Below, one piece after another: positions 57,485-64,000 of a DNA stretch of 64,000 bases (its first letter is position 1; the number at the start of each line of letters is the position of its first letter). Source of the stretch: CAVRTM01 sp963696105 (GTDB lineage: Bacteria > Actinomycetota > Actinomycetes > Actinomycetales > Dermatophilaceae); NCBI GenBank assembly GCA_963696105.1, contig CAVOIP010000005.1, forward strand, positions 1,674,001 to 1,738,000, given 5' to 3'. Position numbers and translations under genes: made by a program. The notes under the pieces were generated by a model that ran no database searches, had not been told where the DNA came from, and was given only the letters and a program-made list of their open reading frames with translations.

Positions 57485-57673
57485 TCATCTGGGGTGCGCC
57501 TCGTCGTACTCCGGCTTGGAGGCGCCGTACTCGTAGGCGAGGTGTATCCCCTCGGTAGCTCGCGCAGGACGGTGGACAAGATCTTCGACCTCGTCCACCG
57601 TCTCGAAGACGACCCGGCAGCCTCCCAGGTCGTGCATGGTGGTGACGCTCATCGTCGGGACGACTCTCGCAAC
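57485..57673 (-). pseudogene. RelA/SpoT-domain remnant
   Basis: The reading frame contains VARVVPTMSVTTMHDLGGCR then VVFETVDEVEDLV, then IHLAYEYGASKPEYDEAHPR and a stop. PTMSxTxMxDxGGCR is the core of a RelA/SpoT synthetase domain, and IHLxYEY is its next conserved strand. About 30 residues that normally lie between these blocks are missing, and neither the N-terminus nor the C-terminal part follows. A decayed small alarmone synthetase-like gene is the likeliest reading. Confidence 0.65.
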
Positions 57674-57923
57674 CATGCCGCGCACGTAACCGGTCGGAGT
57701 CGTGTACCGTGCGCGGGTCCCCACCGGCTGCCTTCGCGCGCGGAATGTGCCATGAGAGTGCGTTCGGTCGTCTGAAGGCGGGAGCCGACCCTGTGCGCCA
57801 CAGCGCCCTGAGGAAAGACGCCCAGCGGGGTACCATGGCGTTGTCATCCCTCTTGGAACCCCGTGGTGGCTGATCTGCCTTCGGTTTGGCGGCGGACCTC
57901 ACGCAGGTCCCTCGGAGGCGTAA
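57674..57923. other. 250-bp gap before the ATPase gene
   Basis: No convincing gene. The minus-strand frame of the RelA/SpoT remnant stays open to 57847, but its translation has no recognised similarity upstream of residue 58. The end nearest 57924 provides the leader of the ATP-binding protein gene, with GGAGGCG 5 bases before ATG. Confidence 0.35.
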
Positions 57924-58325
57924 ATGACTTCGCAAATCGTGTGGATTCACGAAGATCAGTTCGCGGCAACCACGACTACCCCTGCGATGGCCCGGGCGTT
58001 CGTCGAGCGACATCTCACCCACCATGGTCTCCTTCACCTGGTCGATAACGTTTGCCTGGTCGTGAGCGAGCTCGTCACCAACTCAGTGATCCATGCACAC
58101 GCGCCCGTCTCCGTGAGACTCCAGGCGTTGCTGCACTGCGTGAGATTGACGGTCTCCGACGGGTCCGCCGACCTTCCTGTTCTTCCGCTGCAACGACGTG
58201 TTCCCCACGAAGCCGAACACGGACGCGGTCTGTGGGTCGTTGACGCGGTTTGTTCCGACTGGGGTACCGACCTCGGGCAGAGCGGTGGTAAGTCGATATG
58301 GGCACAGTTCGACGTCAGCTCCTGA
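57924..58325 (+). CDS. RsbW-like ATP-binding (HATPase) protein
   Basis: A 133-residue single HATPase domain protein: N box VCLVVSELVTNSVIHAHAPV, G1 LTVSDGSADLP, G2 EHGRGLWVVDAVCSDWGTD, and the end GKSIWAQFDV. This is the anti-sigma/serine kinase (RsbW/SpoIIAB-like) shape used in partner switching with SpoIIE-type phosphatases; such a phosphatase is at 62277. ATG at 57924 has GGAGGCG upstream. No anti-anti-sigma (STAS) partner or sigma factor is adjacent. Confidence 0.85.
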   Translation: MTSQIVWIHEDQFAATTTTPAMARAFVERHLTHHGLLHLVDNVCLVVSELVTNSVIHAHAPVSVRLQALLHCVRLTVSDGSADLPVLPLQRRVPHEAEHGRGLWVVDAVCSDWGTDLGQSGGKSIWAQFDVSS

Positions 58326-58855
58326 TCCTGGGCACCGCATCGCGCTCGCGCCCCACCACTGTGCAAGGGCGCCCCGCTCCGAACATGCGCTCGTCGGCAG
58401 AGGGGGAGTCGACCGTCCTCCTCCTGAGCAATAGCCCGAGCTGCGCCCGTTGCGCGATCTGTGACAGCGATGATCGCGTTCTCGTGAGCCGTCAGCGGCC
58501 GTCGGTCTGGCGTGCTGGCGGCGTGGAACTGCCACAGCTCCCGGTGATGGTTCCAGGTAGGCACGCCCCGGTGGTGGTCGGCCCTGTCCGCGTAAGAAGA
58601 CGAGATGCGCCCGGGGGCGCCTGGGGTCTGTTCGACGGCGGGCACGCCCGCGATCACCGGTTCCGCGCTGCTGGATTCGCGCTCTGCGGGGCGATACGAC
58701 GCCGCGCGGCCAAACGGGCGGCAACGCCCGATCGCGCACTCCGCCTTCTGTGTCATGCTGATGGTGGCCGTTGATCCCTACGCATGCAGCCGAACTCTCG
58801 GTGATGCCGTCCTCGGTCCCGGAAACCAGTCCGGGAAGCAGGAAGTGGTTCACGG
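58326..58855. other. 530-bp region without a convincing gene
   Basis: Open frames on both strands are long only because of GC bias and match nothing recognised. A plus-strand frame starting at 58605 overlaps the GAF-ANTAR start and lacks a ribosome binding site. The region may hold the promoter of the GAF-ANTAR gene. Confidence 0.35.
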
Positions 58856-59611
58856 ATGAACACCGGCGACAGCACGTTTGACCACGACCCCACAGGAGCG
58901 TCCGGCGACCTCATCGCGGCGTCCTCAGCCCTACTCACTCTGCTGCTGAGCACGTCCAGCGTTGAGGGGTTCATGTCCGAACTGGCGACCCTGGCGGCCG
59001 ATGTGATCGTCCCGCCGGCCTCCTGCGGCATCACCGCTCGCACCAACGGGCACCCGATCACCGTGGCCACGAGCGACCTGCGCGCCTCCCAGGTTGATGA
59101 GGTGCAGTACGGGGCGAACGAGGGGCCCTGCCTCCAAGCGCTGAACACCGGCGCGGTCATCGACGTTCCTGACCTGCGTGAAGAGACACGCTGGCCGCGA
59201 TACCGACCGCACGCCCTGCAGCACGGCGTCCGCTCCTCACTGTCGATCCCGATCACGGTCGGCGCCAGCACGGTGGGCGCGTTGAACCTGTACGGCTTCA
59301 CCGAGCGCGTGTTCGCGGCGGCCGCCCGCGCCCATGTCGAAACCTTCGCCGCCCAAGCCGCCACAGCGCTGGCCTTGTTGATGCGCAACATCGAGCAGGA
59401 GGAACGCAGCAGCCAGCTGGAACGGGCCCTGACCTCCCGCACCACTATCGACCAGGCCATCGGCCTACTCATGGGCCAACAGGAGTGCACCGCTGAGGAG
59501 GCGTTCCAGCTGTTGCGCGCCCACTCCCAGAACAACAACATCAAGCTCCGGGACGTTGCGGCCGGCATCGTCGAACGCAACGCCGGCCGAGCCTCAGGCC
59601 GGGGAGAGTAA
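58856..59611 (+). CDS. GAF and ANTAR domain regulator
   Basis: A 251-residue regulator. GAF domain about 25-165 with EVQYGANEGPCLQALNTGAV and VRSSLSIPITVGASTVGALN; ANTAR domain about 180-240 with TTIDQAIGLLMGQQECTAEE and FQLLRAHSQNNNIKLRDVAA. ATG at 58856 has GGAAGTGG upstream. It has no obvious operon partner; a second GAF-ANTAR gene faces it 566 bp away. Presumed RNA-binding antiterminator responding to a small ligand or redox signal. Confidence 0.92.
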   Translation: MNTGDSTFDHDPTGASGDLIAASSALLTLLLSTSSVEGFMSELATLAADVIVPPASCGITARTNGHPITVATSDLRASQVDEVQYGANEGPCLQALNTGAVIDVPDLREETRWPRYRPHALQHGVRSSLSIPITVGASTVGALNLYGFTERVFAAAARAHVETFAAQAATALALLMRNIEQEERSSQLERALTSRTTIDQAIGLLMGQQECTAEEAFQLLRAHSQNNNIKLRDVAAGIVERNAGRASGRGE

Positions 59612-60177
59612 CGCCCGCCGCAGGTCACTGACGGCCGGGCCAGTCCGGTCCCATGCAGCGCGTCGGGTGTGGCCCACCGGCCTGGGCTCTGCGCTCACAA
59701 CCCGGACCGGCCCGGCGATGAGCACCGGGGTCAAACTGCCTCTGCTGGGCTCAAGGCCGACTTGCTCACCATCGCACGTCGCGCGGCGCGTCAACGATGC
59801 GGCGGTTCATCTGGCCGGTCGGCTTGGCCCGGCCCAAGCCGCCGGCCACCTTCAACCGCTTCTCTTCCTTACGCAGGAGGTCTGTTGGCACGCTGGAGCG
59901 AGGCTTCGCCGCGCTCCGGAACACGGCGCAGCCTCTGCGGCCGGCGGACCAGAGCCTCCTTTCTGAAGCATCCCTGGTCCCAGCGAGCCGCTGTTGTCGC
60001 CTGTACCCATGGCCCGGTCCGGCTAACAAGGCTGCGTCTCCCCGTTCAACGACGTGCTCGGCCATGCGCCTCGGTAAGGGGGTCGTCCTGGTACAGCGGA
60101 GCGCAAGCGCTTCAGAACGAGACAAGAGCCCAGCCAAGCGTTGTGCCTGGCGCTTGCTCACGTGAGACAGCCGCGGG
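59612..60177. other. 566-bp region between convergent GAF-ANTAR genes
   Basis: No credible gene on either strand, no recognised repeat, and no strong hairpin found by eye. Its GC is somewhat lower than in neighbouring coding sequence, consistent with decayed or imported DNA. Confidence 0.35.
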
Positions 60178-61017
60178 CTACACGTCAGGCTGGCCGTCCC
60201 CGTGGCCCCCGCGCACCGCATGGGGCGGTGTCAGCATGGCCATGGTCCCGCTCTCGCACAGTTCGGCGGCGACGTCGTGCAGCTTGATGTTGGTGTTCTG
60301 CGACGTGCGGATCAGCACCGCGAACGCGGCGTCGGCGTCGATCCGGTATCGCTCCATCAGGATGCCCTTGGCCTGGCCGATGATGTCGCGGCTGCTGATC
60401 GCCGCGCTCAGCTGGCGTCGCCCCTCGGCCGCTGCCAGCGCCGTGGTGGTGTGCGCGGCGAAGATCGCGGCCAAGCTCGCGGACTCCTCATCGAAGGCGT
60501 TCACGGCGGTGGACCCCAACGTCAACGAGCCCAGCACCGTGGTTCCCAGCACCAGCGGGGTACAGACCATGGACTGCACCCCCAACGCGGCCGCCCGCGA
60601 GGCGAACCTGGGCCACCGGCGGTCCCGGGCCACGTCCGGAACCCAGACCCGATCGACCTGAGCCACGGCAGTGAGGCACGGACCCTCGCCGAGGTCGTTC
60701 TGCAAACCCATCACCGCCGGCGGCAGCTGCCCGCACACGGCCCGGGCCGTAAGCCGCTGCGGACCGTCCAGAACCACGATGGCCGCACAGTCGGCGCCAG
60801 GAATGATCTCGACGGCACCGTCGGTCAGGATCTGCAGCCGTTCACCGAGGTCGAGCCCGTCCTCCTGAATCGACAACGCCACCGCTGCCATCGCGCTAGC
60901 CAACTGGAGGCGCTCACTCATCAGCGGCGGCAGGTCCGCGACCGAGACCAACGACCGCAACTTTGCGACGTGCCCGGCCCCCTGCGGCGCCTGCCCCTCA
61001 CGAACTGTCTGGGACAC
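60178..61017 (-). CDS. GAF and ANTAR domain regulator
   Basis: A 279-residue regulator. GAF domain about 55-190 with IIPGADCAAIVVLDGPQRLT, NDLGEGPCLTAVAQVDRVWV and VQSMVCTPLVLGTTVLGSLT; ANTAR domain about 205-260 with SSRDIIGQAKGILMERYRID and AAFAVLIRTSQNTNIKLHDV. GTG at 61017 has AGGAGGAC just upstream, slightly close; a GTG further upstream is possible. The GQAKGILMERYxID block is the most typical ANTAR of the three here. Confidence 0.92.
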   Translation of the reverse strand: MSQTVREGQAPQGAGHVAKLRSLVSVADLPPLMSERLQLASAMAAVALSIQEDGLDLGERLQILTDGAVEIIPGADCAAIVVLDGPQRLTARAVCGQLPPAVMGLQNDLGEGPCLTAVAQVDRVWVPDVARDRRWPRFASRAAALGVQSMVCTPLVLGTTVLGSLTLGSTAVNAFDEESASLAAIFAAHTTTALAAAEGRRQLSAAISSRDIIGQAKGILMERYRIDADAAFAVLIRTSQNTNIKLHDVAAELCESGTMAMLTPPHAVRGGHGDGQPDV

Positions 61018-61358
61018 GTGTCCTCCTGCGTTTCCGACCGTCCCCCTCACCCTATGGAATCACAGCAGCACGCGGTAAAGGAGGCTCCGCAACAGCAGGT
61101 CCTTGTTCGGGCCGATCTCACGCCGTCGGTCCCCCTGTCCCGATGCGCGGCTGACCGCCCGCCCGTTCCGGCTCTCGGCGTCTCGCACCAGCATGCGCCG
61201 GCGCGTCACGCTCGAATCGCTCCGCGACACGAGTGTGGGGCTGCCACGCCGGGTGCCGTCGCACAGATCCGAGGCTGCCGCACGCGCACGTGAGTCAAAC
61301 CAATGCGGGTCTTGTCCGGTGGCAGTGCTGGGCGCGGGTGGGAGGCAATGGGGAACGC
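61018..61358. other. 341-bp gap between regulator genes
   Basis: No recognisable gene. Minus-strand reading of 61060-61452 is open but composition is not coding-like. No strong inverted repeat seen. It contains the leader of the GAF-ANTAR gene at one end. Confidence 0.35.
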
Positions 61359-61937
61359 TCACGCGGCGGCGCCTGCGAGGGCCAGGCGGACGGTGAAGCC
61401 GGCGGGGGTCCAGCCGGTGGTGACCTCCTCGCATAGGCGGCGGGTCATCCACAGCCCGACGCCGCCCTCGAGCAGCTGGAGGGGGTCGGGTGGGATGTAG
61501 CCGGCGAGGGGGTCGGTGATGACCACCGGCAGGTCGGCCTGGAATATCCGGGCGGCGCCGTGTGCTCCGCCGTACAGGGCGCCGCGTCGGTGGTGCTCGA
61601 CCTCGACGATGACCTCGTGGCTGCGGTGGGCCTCGGTGACGACCTCCGCCGGCAGGGTCTGCACGTCATACGGGCACAGCAGCCACAGCGGCACGTCCGG
61701 CTCGACGGCGACGTTGAGCAGCGCCTCGTGCAGCTGGCACTCAACCAGCTCGGCGGCGCGCCGCCCGGACCAGATCGGCTCCCCGATCCCGCGCACCGCC
61801 TGGCCGTCGAGGGCGTGCTCGCCGGCCGCGACACCCTCCTGGATGAAGGGAACCGTTCCGGCGAGGAACTGCGCGAGGCCGCTGCACAGCAGCGCCTCAT
61901 GCCGGTAGCTGTTGTGCGTCCTCGACCTCTCAGCCAC
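61359..61937 (-). CDS. MEDS/HATPase-type signalling protein with two internal deletions
   Basis: A 192-residue protein whose parts come from the larger MEDS-HATPase sensor family (about 300 residues). N-terminal RHEALLCSGLAQFLAGTVPF and GQAVRGIGEPIWSGRRAAEL with VECQLHEALLNVAV and LWLLCPYDVQTLP are MEDS-like; the end DPLAGYIPPDPLQLLEGGVG then LWMTRRLCEEVTTGWTPAGF is the G2 region and last strands of the HATPase. About 50 residues between AAGEHA and DGQAV, and about 75 holding the N and G1 boxes, are missing, yet the frame is open. GTG at 61937 has GGGGGTGAGAG upstream. ATP binding seems impossible. Confidence 0.72.
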   Translation of the reverse strand: MAERSRTHNSYRHEALLCSGLAQFLAGTVPFIQEGVAAGEHALDGQAVRGIGEPIWSGRRAAELVECQLHEALLNVAVEPDVPLWLLCPYDVQTLPAEVVTEAHRSHEVIVEVEHHRRGALYGGAHGAARIFQADLPVVITDPLAGYIPPDPLQLLEGGVGLWMTRRLCEEVTTGWTPAGFTVRLALAGAAA

Positions 61938-62043
61938 GAACTCTCACCCCCTGCGCAGCTTCTAACGTGGTTCAGTCGCCGCGGATCCGGGCGGACTCAA
62001 AACATCCCCAACCCCGGTAGGCATCGGGGGATCGCCGCACCCG

Positions 62044-62280
62044 TCACCGGCACGACCCGTCGAGTCCGACAACTCCGGCACCCCGCCGCAACGGGATACC
62101 GGGGCCGCCCTGCGGCCATGAACCGGCTCGACCCCGCGGCTCAGCGCGGTCGAACGCCCTGAGCCTGCTGGTGGGGACGCCCGCGGGCCAACCACGCGGT
62201 GCCGCTACCGCGACGTTGCCGATGAGTGGCTCGACGATGTGCCGTGCCACCCGGCTGAAGGATCGGTTGGTTTCACTCAT
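62044..62280 (-). CDS. hypothetical protein overlapping the SpoIIE-type phosphatase gene
   Basis: A 78-residue frame whose ATG overlaps the phosphatase stop (ATGA at 62280-62277), suggesting translational coupling. It begins MSETNRSFSRVARHIVEPLI then GNVAVAA and turns into a Gly/Arg/Pro-rich tail typical of non-coding translation. No similarity recognised. A truncated partner gene (for example STAS or HATPase) is one possibility. The call rests mainly on the overlap. Confidence 0.35.
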   Translation of the reverse strand: MSETNRSFSRVARHIVEPLIGNVAVAAPRGWPAGVPTSRLRAFDRAEPRGRAGSWPQGGPGIPLRRGAGVVGLDGSCR

Positions 62281-63635
62281 CTGGCGCGGCTTGCGGCACT
62301 CGCGCGGGACGGATCAGCGCCGGCGACGGTGGCTCGATTGCGGCCGTGGCCGCCGTGCCAGTCCAGGACCAGCAGCGTCGCGTCATCGGCCAGGGTGGGC
62401 CCGCAGGTCTGAAGGACCTTGTCGGTCAGCCGGCGTGTGGTTTCGCGCGGATGGAGCGCCCGGGTCTGCCCGATCTCGGCGATCAGGTCGAGGGTGGCCG
62501 CGCCCCGCTCGAGCATGCCGTCGGTGACCACCACCAGCCGGTCGCCTCGCTCGAGCACGAGGTCGGTGCTCTCGTAGTCGGTGTCGATGAACAGGCCCAG
62601 CGGGAGGTTCACCGGAAGCTCCAGCGGCGTGACCGTCCCGTCGCGGCACAGGTAGGGCGCGACGTGCCCGGCGTTGATGAGCGTGAGGGTGCCGGTGTGC
62701 AGGTCCAGCCGGCCCAGCAGGCCAGTCACGAAGGCCTCCGAGGCTCGCTCGCACCCGTCCTCGACCAGCGCGCGGTTGGCGGCGGCTGCCTGCTCGAGCA
62801 GCGTGCCACCCATCCGGCGCGTGTTGCGGAGGCTGCCGACGCACAAGGTGGCGGTCAGGGCACTGGCCACGCCGTGACCCATGGCGTCGGTCACGGACAG
62901 GTGAAGGAGATCACGAGCCAAGCTGTAGTCGAAGGTGTCGCCACCGATGGAGGCCGCTGGCTCCAGCCACGCCGACAGGGTCAACGCCCCGGCCTCGCAG
63001 GTGAACGCGGCCGGCAACAGCCGGCGCTGGATCTCCGCAGGGAGGGTGAACAGCGCACTGCGCTGGGCCCACTCAAAGAGGTCGGTGTGCCGGCGGTTGG
63101 CGATCACGACAAAGGACAGCACGTGCGCGATTCGGGAGATCTCCGACAGCACGGCCGCGTTCGGTTCGCGGGGCAAGGACAGCTGCAGCAGCCCGAGCGC
63201 CTCCCCTCGCTCGGTCACCGGTGCCAGCACCTCCCACCGTTCGCCCTCGCGGCCCCTGCCTCCGGGTGGCAGCACCTGGACGGTCTGGGTCCGCAGCGCC
63301 TCCGCGGCGGCGCCCCCTCCGGCAACCGGCAGGTCCACGGCCTGCTCGTCGTCGTCGAGCCGCGGCCGGCCCCCGGAACCGCCGAGCTCGGCGCGTACAC
63401 CGACCGGGTCCGCGCTGGCCTGGGAGAGGCGGACCAAGCCACGCCCGGAGACGTCGGCGATCAGGAAGAACGCCGCCGACGCCTTCAGCGCGGCGGACAG
63501 ATCCGCCGTAACGGCCTCGACCGCCTCCAGGGGCGAGGCGTCCTCGGCGGCATCCAGGACCCGGCCCAGCGCCTCGGTCGACGTCCGGCACACCCGGCGG
63601 TAATCGCTCCAGCGCCAGCGCGAGTGGCTGCCCAT
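62277..63635 (-). CDS. SpoIIE/PP2C-type serine phosphatase with GAF-like sensor
   Basis: A 452-residue phosphatase. N-terminal part (about 30-180) is GAF-like (AALKASAAFFLIADVSGRGL, VLAPVTERGEALGLLQLSLP). The C-terminal PP2C domain (about 225-430) has PAASIGGDTFDYSLARD (metal Asp), LSVTDAMGHGVASALTAT, LLGRLDLHTGTLTLINAGH, GDRLVVVTDGMLERG and LADDATLLVLDW. ATG at 63635 has AAGGAGG about 11 bases upstream. Such phosphatases remove phosphate from anti-anti-sigma factors, which fits the HATPase at 57924, though STAS and sigma genes are not here. Confidence 0.93.
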   Translation of the reverse strand: MGSHSRWRWSDYRRVCRTSTEALGRVLDAAEDASPLEAVEAVTADLSAALKASAAFFLIADVSGRGLVRLSQASADPVGVRAELGGSGGRPRLDDDEQAVDLPVAGGGAAAEALRTQTVQVLPPGGRGREGERWEVLAPVTERGEALGLLQLSLPREPNAAVLSEISRIAHVLSFVVIANRRHTDLFEWAQRSALFTLPAEIQRRLLPAAFTCEAGALTLSAWLEPAASIGGDTFDYSLARDLLHLSVTDAMGHGVASALTATLCVGSLRNTRRMGGTLLEQAAAANRALVEDGCERASEAFVTGLLGRLDLHTGTLTLINAGHVAPYLCRDGTVTPLELPVNLPLGLFIDTDYESTDLVLERGDRLVVVTDGMLERGAATLDLIAEIGQTRALHPRETTRRLTDKVLQTCGPTLADDATLLVLDWHGGHGRNRATVAGADPSRASAASRAR

Positions 63636-64000
63636 GGCCCCAGCGCCTCCTTCCTCAGCCAGCTCCGCATGGCCCTCGTGGCCCCGGGTGTCCGGCGCCA
63701 TCGCGGGGGTGTGGACTGGGGAACCGTCGCCTGCTGCGCGAGGTACCACAACTCGAGCCGGGAATGTGGTGAGGGGAGCGGCGCCGTCTGGGAGTTGCCG
63801 CCTTCCGCCTCCGCCCGCTGCTGTTGCGACCTCTCCTACGGTCCGCTGTCCGCCATGGGTGCCGGCGCGCAGGACGGCCGGCCTCATCGACCTGATGCTG
63901 GGCCGGCAGCACGCCCGCCGCCTGGTCGGTGCTGCCGAGGTGGTCGACGACGGCCAGGGGCAGGTGCACGTGGGGATCGGCCTGCTCGGCCAGGCGCAGG
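63636..64000. other. window end, no confident gene
   Basis: From GTG 63859 a plus-strand frame (VPARRTAGLIDLMLGRQHAR then RLVGAAEVVDDGQG) stays open to base 64000 with GC-rich third positions, but the opposite strand also reads plausibly (LRLAEQADPHVHLPLAVVDH). With under 150 bases to judge, neither is called. The phosphatase leader occupies the low-coordinate end. Confidence 0.3.

Noticed and set aside
57924..58756. Long minus-strand frames opposite the ATP-binding protein
   Set aside because: Low-complexity translation with no motif; the plus strand has a clear HATPase.
58605..58859. 84-codon plus-strand frame before the GAF-ANTAR gene
   Set aside because: No ribosome binding site, no family character, and it overlaps the start of the real gene.
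1..64000. CRISPR arrays, rRNA genes, transposases or integrases
   Set aside because: No regularly spaced identical repeats, no rRNA-like sequence, and no transposase or integrase motif found on either strand.

Overview
The window is about 70% GC, with dense bidirectional gene packing, GTG starts, many 4-bp ATGA/GTGA overlaps and actinobacteria-specific families (DUF3027, DUF2530, DUF222/13E12 HNH, the helicase-associated partner of XPB, DtxR). It reads as a chromosomal segment of a high-GC actinomycete, most likely Nocardioidaceae (Nocardioides-like). Several genes (XPB, its helicase-associated partner, cold-shock protein, MFS, DUF3027, DUF2530, MarR, serC, second citrate synthase) recall the Rv0861c-Rv0889c stretch of Mycobacterium tuberculosis. 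The response regulator / sensor kinase / HtrA operon recalls mprA-mprB-pepD.

Layout. 1-8.4 kb: HelD ATPase (cut by the window edge), the two-component/HtrA envelope-stress operon (kinase frameshifted), a HAD phosphatase, XPB helicase and a DUF4190 protein. 8.6-21.1 kb: HMG-CoA lyase, GNAT, XPB-associated protein, acyl-CoA synthetase, aldose epimerase, MFS, cold-shock/DUF3027 pair, SDR, DUF2530, purine permease and a metallothionein-like peptide. 21.3-27.7 kb: an HNH/DUF222 gene behind a perfect SOS box, a J-domain protein, a GAF-ANTAR regulator, a frameshifted formaldehyde dehydrogenase, and a MarR-MFS-micropeptide operon with a palindromic operator. 27.8-36.3 kb: serC, citrate synthase, MFS, pdxH, threonine aldolase and an Entner-Doudoroff edd-eda operon. 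36.3-36.8 kb: a gene-free, strongly structured segment with a possible small transcript. 36.8-46 kb: broken nitroreductase, hotdog protein, photolyase, dtxR, a c-di-AMP (ydaO) riboswitch before a NlpC/P60 hydrolase, a DsbA-like protein and a PRT-erythromycin esterase fusion.

46.1-53.1 kb is the most distinctive metabolic block. An IclR regulator and an amidohydrolase face a five-gene operon: class III CoA-transferase, citryl-CoA-lyase-like protein, LigB-type and LigA-type ring-cleavage dioxygenase proteins, and a quinone oxidoreductase-like dehydrogenase. It looks like a catabolic route in which a ring-cleavage product is activated with CoA and cleaved by a citrate-lyase-type enzyme. 53.2-56.8 kb holds small accessory genes. 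57.1-63.6 kb, beginning at a tRNA-Arg(CCT), is sparsely coding and rich in signalling parts (HATPase, two GAF-ANTAR proteins, a shrunken MEDS/HATPase protein, a SpoIIE-type phosphatase) and gene remnants.

Three genes are split by apparent single-base insertions (sensor kinase, formaldehyde dehydrogenase, NlpC/P60 N-terminus) and one has an in-frame stop (nitroreductase). Either some genes are decaying or the sequence carries indel errors; the bases alone cannot decide. All family names come from residue patterns read by eye; no database search was run.
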